From contig NC_018948.1 in the NCBI RefSeq assembly GCF_000304475.1, forward strand, positions 124,001-188,000: a stretch of DNA of 64,000 nucleotides, read 5' to 3'. A program made the position numbers and the translations under genes. This DNA is from Kazachstania africana CBS 2517. Its lineage: Eukaryota > Ascomycota > Saccharomycetes > Saccharomycetales > Saccharomycetaceae. Positions 20,783-31,574 of the stretch are shown here, one piece after another (position 1 is the first letter of the stretch; each line of letters opens with the position of its first letter). The notes beneath the pieces were generated by a model. It ran no database searches and was not told the origin of the DNA. It was given only the letters and a program-made list of their open reading frames with translations.

Positions 20783-23700
20783 CGCACAGAGAGTTATCCT
20801 ATTTGGAAAAATGGCACTATAGTATACTACCTAGTGAGAATAATGACTTAGTCCTCCAAGATATAAATCAATCGGTTGGTTAAAAAGCTAATATAATACG
20901 CAAATTAAGAAGGAAGTAGTTAAATACTATTAAGTTCGACGTTCGAAAACTGGGCTTTTTCCGGAAATTTAAGCCACTTTCAAATTAAAACGATATTTTG
21001 TCACTATTAGACATTTTTCACATGTTTCTACTAAATTAAGAAATCCCCGAACGAATCTCGAGCTTGGCATTTTTTTTCCTTGGGGTGTTTTCTCACTTGG
21101 CAAAAAGAGCAGAGTCGATGCGAGGCAGGGCGAGAATTATCGAGGTAAGTTATGAAACTTAGTAGAGACGGTTGAAAAAGAAAAGACACCACGGCGCAGG
21201 AATTAAATGAAGAGCAATGATCCTAACAGAGTCCTCCAAATTGTGTTGTTGTTTTCTTGCATTTGTAGTAATAGGAGAACGGGAGGAGTATGAGATTGGG
21301 AAAGGATAGCCGTTTTATTTTCTAGGGTTGCGATTCGATAGCTAGACACAGGAAACTGTATAGTATTACCCTTGCAATACCAATAATACTAAATCTTGCA
21401 AGTCTATTGGATTAGCTCAACATAAAGTTGTGATTGCTATTGGTTTTTTGATCCGCGTTTTGTTCCTAGCAATCAACGGTAAAACAGAGAAAGTGGAAGA
21501 GGTCGTACAGAGGAACTCTCGGTGTATGTTAGTTACCTAATATTTTTCAACAAAGCCGACCATTTTCATGAGTACGAAGGTAAACTATTTCTTTCTGCTC
21601 ACCTGAGGAGTTATAATTCCACGCCATCCTTCCCACAAGGACGGTCGGTCATGCGCAAGTGGACATGAAGCATGGTTTTTTTTAATTATAGAAATCTTAA
21701 AACAGCAATGCATGCAAGAAAAAGAGAGAGAGCAAGAACTGGAGTCATTCATCGCATTTAAAAACATATTGTTTTTTCTGCTGTTGTTGTGCTTTTTTCT
21801 TCTGTTCCATGGGAAACCGCTTTTAGCACATTCACTTCAAAAGATGCAACGTATTTGTAATTTATTGGTCTGCTTTTACCTAATTGCTTACTTGCTCTCC
21901 TCTAATGTGCAATAACACGATTGTGCTGCATAGCCGTTATCCCTTGGTTCTCTGTGTTGTCTGCCACCGTGCATTGCAGAAGCGAAAAAAAAAATGGTCC
22001 ATCAGTTTCCCATGTTATGAAAGCAGTTACCACTTTTGTTTTATCATCATGATTCATAAAGCCGATCGTTTAAAATTTGTGCGATTACTACTTCGGGAAT
22101 TGTGTGAAGTCTAGTAGAAACATCTCTAGAGAAAGGCAGCTATTACCTCGTTCTGGATCCTCTCTTTTTGATGCATGTTCCTAGCTGTCCTCTCTCTCCT
22201 CTCGAGGGCATCTCCTTCTGGGATCCGTTCAAATAAGCGGAAGGCACAGGTGTTAATTTTGTCTCCTTCCGCTCGATGCTTGCACGCGTAAACTACTCTG
22301 GAAAATATCGCTATATTGACAGAACCAGTCAGTAAAACTTTGTGTTCCAGATGATTCTGAAATCCTCGTCTGGATGTCGTATATTATTTGGATGTTTTCC
22401 CATAGTTTCTGACATCCTTAACAAACACCTCGTAATGTACTACGTCCAATAAAGTAGTGTCGAAGATTCTTCATTGTACTTTTTTCTGTAATAGAATGAA
22501 TCATGGTTCTCCCAAATCTTACATTGTATCTCGTTAAGGGAACCAATCTTGTGAAGATGCCGATTGATGGTAAAATTTGTTTGCTTGGCTTGAGATGACT
22601 GCGGAGCTATCTTCTTGAAAGTTACATTACTGATACGAGTAATCTTGCAAGACCTCTGAAAGAAAAATTACCTCACATCACTCTCTTCTGAGTCTTCATA
22701 GAGCGCTGTTCGGAATTTCCATTAAATCGCTGATATAGAACTGTGGGTAAATCCATGTATGTCGCACGGTTTTCATTCTAGGACTTTCCTTAGAAAATAA
22801 TAGAGACTTCACAACTTGAATTATAGGATCTTGTAGTCCTTTGGGAGCTAGCTGAGTATTTATTAAACTAACGAACCAACTTTCAAAGGACTAGATAGGT
22901 TATTATTTCAACAAGTACATGTAACATTGACACTTTCTTTGAACAGAATTGTAATCGCACCTCATAATAACACTATACTGTGTGATAATAAGAAAGATCC
23001 AAGTGTAAAACTGGTCGAAGTGTCTCAAGTCTTTTTTTTCTTTTCACCTTTATATACACTCATAAGTTCGTTGGGATCTCAGTCATGTTTTGAGTGATGA
23101 CAATTAGTCCAGCCCACTGCTTGGTTCCAGCCTTTTTTAATTCAACACATTGAGCCAAAGATAAAGGTCTAACAATCCATGCACCTATTTGTAACGAGGT
23201 CTCGATAATTCATGAAAAAAATCCACTATAATAACCCTGATCGAAATTGGCTACTCAGCGATGAGCATGTAGACGTTTTTTGATCAAGAAACTACAACTC
23301 AAGAGCGTAATTTAATCTCAAAATACTTGGGAAGCAATGGATGTAGCTGATAGGGTAAATGTCAACTATACGTGTTGGAAACATATGTGAAGTACTCTCT
23401 AAAACTTCTGGATGACATCAAAAGGTTAAAATACTTCTTATTTGGTCGCTGTCAATGTATGGTTCAGAAATACAGATAAGTTCGCCATGGATGAAAGTAC
23501 CTTTTATTTCTCCCAAGGAACCCCACCTTCAAAACTATAAATCCTGGATAGTATGTTTAGCCAACTTGAGCGAGGAATTGTAGCAATGTATTCGTCGTCA
23601 GCATATCAGTAGACATCATGAATTCTGAAGTTACCACATGAAAAGGACCAGTAAATTATTTTTTTGCATTACCTAGTCATGCGTGGCTTCAATTCAGTTA

Positions 23701-25937
23701 TATTCGATACGATCTATCATTGCTCCTCCAGCTAGCTTTAGAACCCAAAGCCAAATGTGAAATACTTCCGTACTGTATCCACAGTTTTTCTCAGGATCCA
23801 CTCAGAAAAAGGTATTAATTAAAAGGTGATGCTGATAGGATACAATTATATGCCTGGGATTCCTTGATTCATAATTGATCAAATAAATGGGAAAGCAGGC
23901 CAAGCAAATGTGTAGGTATCATGATCTAGGGCTAATTTACCATATCGATTTCAGTAACGGTTCGGCTTTATGTGATAAGATAGTGTTATCCGCAACGACG
24001 ATGGCACCATATGTGAAGAAGGCACTATACGTAGAGAATGTGTGCCATGTATGAGCTTTTCGGTTAACAGAGAACTTTGATGAGGTAAGGATTCACTTTT
24101 TATTTCCATTTGACATTATCACCATGGTAGAATTAGCGAACCTCGGGAGAAATTACAAGGCATTGATCTGTCATTATGTTTTATTCTCTAAAATCTCGAT
24201 CAGTTGGCTTTTAGAGCTCCTTTACACTACTCCCGTGCAGAACCAAACTTCACTATTATGACTTAAATCAATCACATGTCAAACGTTTAGCAACATATTA
24301 CTACCCTAGGTTGATATGATTACTGTGAGCCGTATGTTCAACTGTCGAGGGTATGCTTAAAGGTAGTAAAAAAGACCTTTTCTTGCGATATTAAGAATTC
24401 ACATGTGTGCTGTGTGCACTTGTTTGGGTAAAACACAGCACTGCCTAGTTGAAAGACTCCATATGCCTCGTTACTCTCGACCGATTAATTGTATGTAGCC
24501 AAGTAGGGACACTCAAAAAAAAGCGACATACACGTACATTCCTTCCAGTCCTATCCCACGGTTGATAGAAAACTCTGAAGTGCAATGGTGTTCCTATTTG
24601 AAAATGAATTTGAAGGAACACGAATTGATACTTGCTCGAAAATTTTGATTACTACACATTTGGTTCTTGTCTCAATGGCTTTCATTTGCATGATATAGCT
24701 AGAAGTTATCTCGAATATTAAAGAATTGTTATTGACAGGTGTCGAGTTATCCTCGCACGTTTGGAAGCATGCGCTGCAACCGTCTAGTTCTCAACCTTGA
24801 AGGTAACACAGAACAACTGCTCGTCCTAGATGAGGAAGATAGGAGACAGAGATTGTGATAACCTTTCAGACGAGCTAGTAAACTAATCGCAAGGGAGAAA
24901 AAAAGGAACAAATTTTCGCCAGAGTAGCGAATTCAATGATTCTTTAGTTTGGTTTTTGTAAATACCCTGGTGGCCCTAACATATTGCAAAGGAGCGAAAA
25001 TCTAGAAGGTAGGTACTCCAGATGCTAAGTCCTTATCCTGTCCTCAAATAAGGAAAGATAGATAACTTCGAAAACATTAGAATCAACAACAATCTTTGTA
25101 TCATATTTCTTACGTCACAACTATATATTTGTCGAGGTTGGCACTATTTTTGAGTGGCCGAGGAATGACGAAATCCTAAAAAGAGTGCTAACTTGCAAAA
25201 TGCAGATGCAAATCGTAACTTAAAATTACAATAGAAAGTTTATGTAATTCAAGTGAAAATTGCAGTTGTTAGACGAGGGAAACGGGAAGACAAGCGTCTG
25301 TTCGCAGTGTGATTAACATATAAGTGATTTTTCATCAGTAATGGCAGATATGGCTACGAAGTGAAAAATGATTTTCCTTGACGTTTTGTATGGACAAAGA
25401 ATGTAGTAAAATGAATCGTGCATACATTTTGTTTTGTTACTCAGTGTGGTGAAACTGATATGTGCCAACTGTACGCTTTGTTGGTTTCAGTATGTGTCAG
25501 TTACTGCTATCCTACATGCATTTCATTCTTTAATCGAGAAAAGTAACCCTGTGGGATTATTTTAATAGAAGTTTCTTATCAAACTGATTGTTGATCCATA
25601 TAAATATGCGTTCCTATATATCTGGGCTTTCTCATGGAGTGAGACTTGCTTTTTCTGAGGTAGTCTTACTAATATTATTGTATATTTTATATTTGTTTCG
25701 TAAGTGCTACCCTTTCGGACTTCAATGCTCTCAACAGATGAAAATAATAAAGTAAGATAGACTCTATAATACACAGGTACCGTATTAAACAAGGGTTTAT
25801 TTTTAATCACGAAGTTTGTGTTTAGAGAGTGAAGAACTATCTCATATTTTTTGTAACCGCCTGAATTTATCTATTTACATGAATATAATCTTGCATACAT
25901 ACAATGGGCATATTCAATGGTTACAATGTGAATAATA
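20783..25937. other. 5.2-kb region without a recognisable gene
   Basis: No ATG-started frame longer than about 80 codons, no homology I can recognise, and no tRNA-like B box, point-centromere element or tandem array seen. Only one promoter (SMP1) should be needed, because MBA1 ends at the right side. Base composition in places (for example 22140-22320) is nearer to coding DNA than to the AT-rich spacers elsewhere. In S. cerevisiae the matching interval holds YPC1, YBR184W or, on the sister track, YDC1, ELP3 and SEC16. Relics of these, or a long non-coding RNA, are possible but not shown. Confidence 0.6.
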
Positions 25938-26762
25938 TCATTGTGGTGGTAGTCTGAATAGGTCACTACATTCTTTCATTCTCTTAAGCATACCCTTTTT
26001 GTCAAGTTCATTTTGCTTAGAAGGTAATTTTGCATTTGGTTTACTCTCAAACACAGAACCCAGCAGAATCATTTCATTTGTCATCACGTCACATAAAAAT
26101 ACCATGTAGTCTACTATATCCCTCAACTCTTTCTCAGTCTTCTTAGTAACTTTATCCAATTTAATCAGCTCCTGCGTCGTATCGAATTTATAAATCAATT
26201 GAATATGCTCTAGCGGTTTTCCCGGCATCATAACGGGTTCAACAAGTACCAATTTTGGAACTTTATTAAACTTCTTGATTTGCCAGTCCAACGACATGTT
26301 TTTGGGAAGATGACTGATCCTTGACGCCAGCGACTCTTCCACCCAAACGGACAACTGTAATCTCATAGATTTAATGCTCTTACTAGCAAACGCCTTGTTA
26401 ACCTGAATATACGTCTCGATAGCCTTGTTCTTCCACAGTAGAAAACTGGGTTTAACTCCCGTCTGAGAGCGAAATAGTGCAATCTTCACGGTATTGAACC
26501 CCAGGACATAAAGGCGTCTAATTAAAGAATTGCAAACCACAATGGGATGTGAAAAGAAACTGGGCAAATTCCTGTATGACGTTGGAATGAAAACTTCTGA
26601 AGTAATCCCTAGTAATCGCGGGTTAAATTGCTGTCCTTCCTCTTCATTTCTCTTCGTTGTAAATCCTCTCTGGGGCACTGCTAGAGCTGGAAATAAGGGA
26701 CGTCGACTAGCAACTTGCCAAAGGCTCGACGTACTTCTCCTTGTAAAACATAGCAGATTCAT
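25938..26762 (-). CDS. MBA1: Mba1, mitochondrial ribosome receptor
   Basis: 274 residues (278 in S. cerevisiae). Mba1 is a peripheral inner-membrane protein, distantly Tim44-like, that docks the mitoribosome and aligns its exit tunnel with Oxa1 for co-translational insertion. A basic, Arg/Ser-rich N-terminus (about 35 residues) fits a matrix-targeting sequence. NPRLLGITSEVFIP, SGIKPSFLLWKNKAIETY-like SQTGVKPSFLLWKNKAIETY, MPGKPLEHIQLIYKFDT and the terminal RLPPQ match yeast Mba1. YBR185C in S. cerevisiae; the meiotic gene PCH2 that follows it there is absent here. Confidence 0.95.
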   Translation of the reverse strand: MNLLCFTRRSTSSLWQVASRRPLFPALAVPQRGFTTKRNEEEGQQFNPRLLGITSEVFIPTSYRNLPSFFSHPIVVCNSLIRRLYVLGFNTVKIALFRSQTGVKPSFLLWKNKAIETYIQVNKAFASKSIKSMRLQLSVWVEESLASRISHLPKNMSLDWQIKKFNKVPKLVLVEPVMMPGKPLEHIQLIYKFDTTQELIKLDKVTKKTEKELRDIVDYMVFLCDVMTNEMILLGSVFESKPNAKLPSKQNELDKKGMLKRMKECSDLFRLPPQ

Positions 26763-26913
26763 AGTGCAAATTTCGAGTACTGAATGCTCTGCTCAATGCA
26801 TCAAGTAACCTGATGTTGCTTTGCTGGGTTCTTGTAAATTTCAATATGCTAACCTGATTCTTTCGCTTATATATTATGAAAAAAGATCTAAATTGACTTA
26901 GTGTAAAAAGGAG

Positions 26914-29493
26914 ATGTCAACTATTGCAAGCAAAAGCGGGACTGCCAACCAAGCAATGAAACCATTTTTCATCGAGTTAAAGGTCAAGGACACGGAACGT
27001 ATTGATTGGAGGAAAGCTCTGTCTTCTTATTTGAAGAGATCGTATGGATCTCATCAATGGTCCCAGTTCTATGACGAAGAAACCACTAGAGAATTAGATC
27101 ATATTAGGAACAATGCCAATGGAGAACTTTCTCCAGACGCTTTGTTAGAGCAAAATTGCAAATATTACGCTTACATAGAACAACTTGGAATGCGTTTAGG
27201 GAAGAATACAACTCAATTAAGATTGGATTTCACATGGTATGATGCTGCTTATTCTTTAACCCCAAGAGATCAGAAGTACACACAGCATACTTTAGTCTTC
27301 GAAAAATCATCTGTTCTATACAACATTGGTATAGTATTGACTGAACTTGCTAGAGATAAGATTAATGAGGATTATAAAGTTTCTATAGGCTATCTGGCCA
27401 GAGCCATGATGTGTTTCAGATACATATCGGAAAACTTCTTGAATTCACCATCGTTAGATATTCAAGCTGAAAACGCCAACTTCATAATGAATCTATGTCA
27501 TGCCGAAGCTCAGGAACTTTTCTTAATGAGAGTTATCAATAGTACAAACGCAGAAAAACAGGCATCGTTGATAAGTAAACTAGCAATTGGAGCCTTTCAT
27601 CTGTATGAAAAATGCTTTGAATTTTTGAAAACGCCAGAAGGTGGTATTACTCCTTACGGCGAAGCCCGTTGGAGTACTATTGTGGCTTGTAAGATGCATT
27701 TCTACAGATCCTTTGCATGCTATTATCACGCTACGTTTTTGGAAGAACAAAATAAAATTGGTGACGGCATTGCATTCCTCAAGATATCATTGGCTTCAAT
27801 AAATTCAGCATTTCCATATAAAGTTTGGTTAAAGGATCATATTGATTTTGAAGGCTTCAAAACTACAGTCGAAACCAAACTTAAACAACTAACTAAAGAT
27901 AATGATTATATTTATCACGATTCTATCCCACAAGTTGTTTCCGTTGAATCAATCAAATCTATGGATGCTATCAAAGCCCCAACTTGGTTAGATCAGTTAT
28001 CACCTTATATTGCTTCTTCATCTACGAAATGTGACCTAATATTTAAAGGAATCGTCCCTATGGATGTGTATGAAAAGGAAAGTATATACTCAGAAGAGAA
28101 AGCCAATTTATTGAGAAGAGAAACTGAGGCAACAGAAACTTCCAATCTGGAATATATGTCCTTCATTGAATTTGCAAACTTACCTAAATTACTGGCGGAT
28201 TTGGAAAGAAAATATAAAAACGGAGGAATCGATACACAAACAGATCCCCAGTTGGCTTTTATGAGGGACCAACTAAAATCTTGGTCTCATACTGTCCGTA
28301 CTAGCAACTTCAAGGATATGGACATTTTCCTGAAACAAATCACTGAGAGGAGACAGAAAATTTCAGCTGTCTTGAGCAGTTTACCAGATTCTCAGAAAGA
28401 GAATGTAGTGAAATTGAAAAGTTCACTGGTTCAAGCGTCTAGATCTGATGATAAATTATTTTCACTCATGAAACCATACATTAATGAAATCAAACTTTTA
28501 GAGAATGAAGATTTATTATGGAAAAACTTCAATAAGTTTGATACTAGCAGTTCAAATGCACCTAGTCTTTTAGATATCGATGACACAAAAAGTGCTGAGA
28601 TTTTATCTAAAATTGAAAAAGTACGACTACTTGCAGACGACTTACGTGTGCTCAAAGAAGACCGTAATAATACCCTAGAAGAACTGAAGGAGAAGCTGAA
28701 TGAAGATGACATCACTAATCTTCTAATCCTCAACAAGGCAAGTTCTGAAACTGATTTACGTGATTTATTTTCAAGTGAATTAGAGAAGTTTTCTCCCTTG
28801 AGTTCAAGGATCGAAGCAGCAATATTCAAGCAAAATTCGCTAATTAATCAAATAAAGATTCATTTAGATAATATATTTGCTCTGTCAGGGTTCAAAGAGA
28901 AGGCCTCGGAAGATCTAAACAAGGATGATGAGAGAAACGATTTTTTTGAGAAGATTACCCAAGCTGTAACCAATTTTTCCATTTTTACTACAGATGTTCA
29001 AAAAGGGTTACAATTTTATGATTCTCTGTTAAAGATGAGTGATGAATTATTGAAGGCTAGCAGAAATAACAACGTTAGTGGAACGTCTGCGCAAAGTGAA
29101 ACAGCTCCCGCATTACCAGAATATCCTCCTTCCGCGAATAACATTACGTCACGGCCATTCTCGAGAGTAGCACCACCTGACCCTTTAGTGAATGCAATGC
29201 AAGACCTATCTCTTTCTTCAAGGCAACCCGGTCCTGCTATCCCACCACGTACATATAATGAAATTCCACCTGCATATTCTTTAGAAATGCCTCCTCACTT
29301 TACCCCACCAAATGTACAGCAATTGCAAGCACCTATCATACCATTTAAACAATCCACCAATGGAACTAGCGGTTCATTTTCAACTACACAACAGCACGAA
29401 AATGAAGAAAGAGAGATTCAAAGAAACCCTACCGCCTTTTATAACAAATCATCGGTATTTGATGAAAATCTATACTCTAAATACAGCAGATAA
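26914..29493 (+). CDS. BRO1: Bro1, ESCRT-III adaptor
   Basis: 859 residues from the first ATG; starting at the in-frame ATG at 26959 (MKPFFIELKVKDTER) gives 844, exactly the S. cerevisiae length, so the true start may be the second. Bro1 binds Snf7 (ESCRT-III) and recruits the deubiquitinase Doa4 to endosomes. The Bro1 domain occupies roughly the first 390 residues (FTWYDAAYSLTPRDQKYTQHTLVFEKS is typical), a helical V-domain follows, and a Pro-rich tail (PPRTYNEIPPAYSLEMPP) ends with NPTAFYNKSSVFDENLYSKYS. YPL084W in S. cerevisiae, so a sister-track gene, divergent from MBA1 across about 150 bp. Confidence 0.95.
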   Translation: MSTIASKSGTANQAMKPFFIELKVKDTERIDWRKALSSYLKRSYGSHQWSQFYDEETTRELDHIRNNANGELSPDALLEQNCKYYAYIEQLGMRLGKNTTQLRLDFTWYDAAYSLTPRDQKYTQHTLVFEKSSVLYNIGIVLTELARDKINEDYKVSIGYLARAMMCFRYISENFLNSPSLDIQAENANFIMNLCHAEAQELFLMRVINSTNAEKQASLISKLAIGAFHLYEKCFEFLKTPEGGITPYGEARWSTIVACKMHFYRSFACYYHATFLEEQNKIGDGIAFLKISLASINSAFPYKVWLKDHIDFEGFKTTVETKLKQLTKDNDYIYHDSIPQVVSVESIKSMDAIKAPTWLDQLSPYIASSSTKCDLIFKGIVPMDVYEKESIYSEEKANLLRRETEATETSNLEYMSFIEFANLPKLLADLERKYKNGGIDTQTDPQLAFMRDQLKSWSHTVRTSNFKDMDIFLKQITERRQKISAVLSSLPDSQKENVVKLKSSLVQASRSDDKLFSLMKPYINEIKLLENEDLLWKNFNKFDTSSSNAPSLLDIDDTKSAEILSKIEKVRLLADDLRVLKEDRNNTLEELKEKLNEDDITNLLILNKASSETDLRDLFSSELEKFSPLSSRIEAAIFKQNSLINQIKIHLDNIFALSGFKEKASEDLNKDDERNDFFEKITQAVTNFSIFTTDVQKGLQFYDSLLKMSDELLKASRNNNVSGTSAQSETAPALPEYPPSANNITSRPFSRVAPPDPLVNAMQDLSLSSRQPGPAIPPRTYNEIPPAYSLEMPPHFTPPNVQQLQAPIIPFKQSTNGTSGSFSTTQQHENEEREIQRNPTAFYNKSSVFDENLYSKYSR

Positions 29494-29579
29494 AATCACT
29501 ATATCGTGTGTATAAATTACTATGCAAATTATATAAATGCAAATTGTTTACATGTGGGAAGAATGCACCTCAATATCTT

Positions 29580-30944
29580 TCACTTCTTTTTGTTTTGCTT
29601 TGGTGAATACCACACGTTTTGTGAACCAAAGTCTGCTTCCACGATTTTGACGAAACTTATTATACCATTATCCATAACAGCCAGCAGAAAGCTGCGATAC
29701 CCATTTTTCAGGTCTCTCATTTGTTGTAGCCGTGGGGAAATACTCTTCTTGGGCTTCTGCCTCTTCATTTTTCGTTCAATCTTTATATCCTGTTGAGAAG
29801 ATGGCTTCTTGGAATGCTTCGATTTTGTAGACGCCAAATACATGTACCTTGGAATCCCCTCATTATATGTATTAGAATCCCACCATTCAACTTCATTACT
29901 GTCAACGTCATCAGGTATTTTCAAAAAATCAAATTTATAATCAAGAGAGTTGAATATTGTTTTGAAGTCGCTATAGTTTGGGAAGTGTTGCGATGCTATG
30001 TTTTTGTTGTACACTACCACTTGAAAGTCAGGTAATTCTGGACTCTTCTTCTTGAAATTAACTTGTGGCTTCCACACATCGAAGGCAATTCTCAAAAACT
30101 GTTCAGTTTCTCTACTTCTTTCTGTTGAATGCTCTTTTCGTATAGCTTCTATCGTCTTTGGTACATCGTAGCACGTTATGAGCTTGTTAAGCGATTTATA
30201 TAATGGAATGGCACCAATATTTCTTTTAAAAGCATCAATATAGGGAGTATAAAAGATATGATTGAAAAAAGTCAAGGAATGGGTTTTGAAGAAAGACGTT
30301 AGATGTGAATATATCTGCGGCGTGACGTTTAAACGAGCCTTTTTGACAGAAGTAGGAAAGAAACTTGCTTTAGCTGAAGTGCTCATATCCGTTGCTTGTA
30401 CAATAAATCCCAATCTCTTCAAGTGTGAGTAGACTGAATAATTATCAAGTTCATTTTGGGAGTTAAAAAGAGCATACATATCTTCCACACTCAGAGGTAT
30501 ATCGCGATATTCCACTGATATGGAACCTGAATGGATGTATGGTGTAATGGTGCCTCTCTCTGCCAAATAAACAAATTCATAGAACTGTAAGTAAAGTGCA
30601 CCTGATGAATCAGCATAGCCCATTGTCTGCATGAAGTTACCTTTTGGATTGGGGAGGATTGCTTTATGTATATCAGGTAGATAATACGCTTTGATCTGTG
30701 ATTTCAGCACAGCACCTCTTGGAGAATGAGTTAAAGCATCAAACATTGCTCGTCTTGCCCTGTAAACTAGCAACTCCTGAATATTTGTTCCATCAGGTTC
30801 GTATTCCTTCTCACCTCTTTTCGGGAGTACTGCAGCATATTTTGTTGCTGACAGTTTTGCTATTTCAGACCAGTCATTTGCAATTTCATCTTCCTCAAGA
30901 TCAGAGTTAACCGGTTCTTCTTCGAGCTGCTTTACCTTAGACAT
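29580..30944 (-). CDS. SEN54: Sen54, tRNA splicing endonuclease subunit
   Basis: 454 residues (467 in S. cerevisiae). A structural subunit of the heterotetrameric Sen2-Sen15-Sen34-Sen54 endonuclease that cuts introns out of pre-tRNA at the mitochondrial surface. The N-terminal signature LPKRGEKEYEPDGTNIQE, GNFMQTMGYADSSGALYL and the C-terminal fold FLLAVMDNGIISFVKIVEADFGSQNVWY are all present. A Lys/Arg-rich stretch precedes the C-terminal domain. YPL083C follows YPL084W in S. cerevisiae, the same convergent pairing with BRO1. Confidence 0.95.
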   Translation of the reverse strand: MSKVKQLEEEPVNSDLEEDEIANDWSEIAKLSATKYAAVLPKRGEKEYEPDGTNIQELLVYRARRAMFDALTHSPRGAVLKSQIKAYYLPDIHKAILPNPKGNFMQTMGYADSSGALYLQFYEFVYLAERGTITPYIHSGSISVEYRDIPLSVEDMYALFNSQNELDNYSVYSHLKRLGFIVQATDMSTSAKASFFPTSVKKARLNVTPQIYSHLTSFFKTHSLTFFNHIFYTPYIDAFKRNIGAIPLYKSLNKLITCYDVPKTIEAIRKEHSTERSRETEQFLRIAFDVWKPQVNFKKKSPELPDFQVVVYNKNIASQHFPNYSDFKTIFNSLDYKFDFLKIPDDVDSNEVEWWDSNTYNEGIPRYMYLASTKSKHSKKPSSQQDIKIERKMKRQKPKKSISPRLQQMRDLKNGYRSFLLAVMDNGIISFVKIVEADFGSQNVWYSPKQNKKK

Positions 30945-31574
30945 GGATAATAATGGAAGGATTGCCCTTAAGTTGTTGTGGTATCAAAAGATGTGGTACG
31001 AGACCTCGGAACTGCTCGTTATACACTTCATCTCATGTTAACTGTATTTTCCATAATTTGTCAGGGCATCGGAAAAACCTGAAAATTGTCTGAGTTTGAA
31101 GAATACACTATATTTTGCAGATCATGCCAAGATAGAGTCCCAAGTTCCATTGGACTGGCTTTACTACGATTACATGCCATCAAGTTTAAGTATCCGCAAT
31201 GTATATATCTTGTGAATAAATTTGCATGCGGCGTCATGGCTTAACTGAGTATGCACAAGACACCAATTTTTTCAGGAACACCTCAGGAACACTTGCTAGG
31301 ACCTCTTTAGCTCCACAGTCAGACACATCACGATACAATCAATTGCGACTGCCATCGACTGTCAAGTCTATCACCGTCTGAGTCTTGACTACAGTTGGCC
31401 TGATTTATATTACTATCTTTCTGCAGTACGCGATTTTTACTGAGAGCTTATATTGAGAGCGAGATATATCAATTTTTTTTATTCATGTACAGCACATAGT
31501 TTAATAGATATAGAAAAAGGCTTATTCGAGAAGACCACCATTACAAGTTACTTAGACCAAGTTCTGTCGTCACC
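30945..31574. other. Intergenic: SEN54/GDT1 divergent promoter
   Basis: 630 bp. A direct repeat CAGGAACAC occurs twice in close succession near 31275-31295. Otherwise no gene, RNA or recognisable regulatory array. Confidence 0.5.

Noticed and set aside
23440..23640. Retrotransposon or protein relic suggested by a short open stretch (about 30 codons) in the desert
   Set aside because: Only a few residues look protein-like, no frame continues, and no LTRs or conserved reverse transcriptase or integrase motifs were found nearby.
25562..25810. 82-codon open frame at the end of the desert
   Set aside because: It does not begin with ATG, lacks homology, and is AT-rich low-information sequence.
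20783..25937. Point centromere in the gene desert
   Set aside because: I looked for RTCACRTG followed by about 80 bp of very AT-rich DNA and a TTCCGAA core. The one TTCGGAA-type core near 22710 lacks the flanking bases and an AT-rich element.
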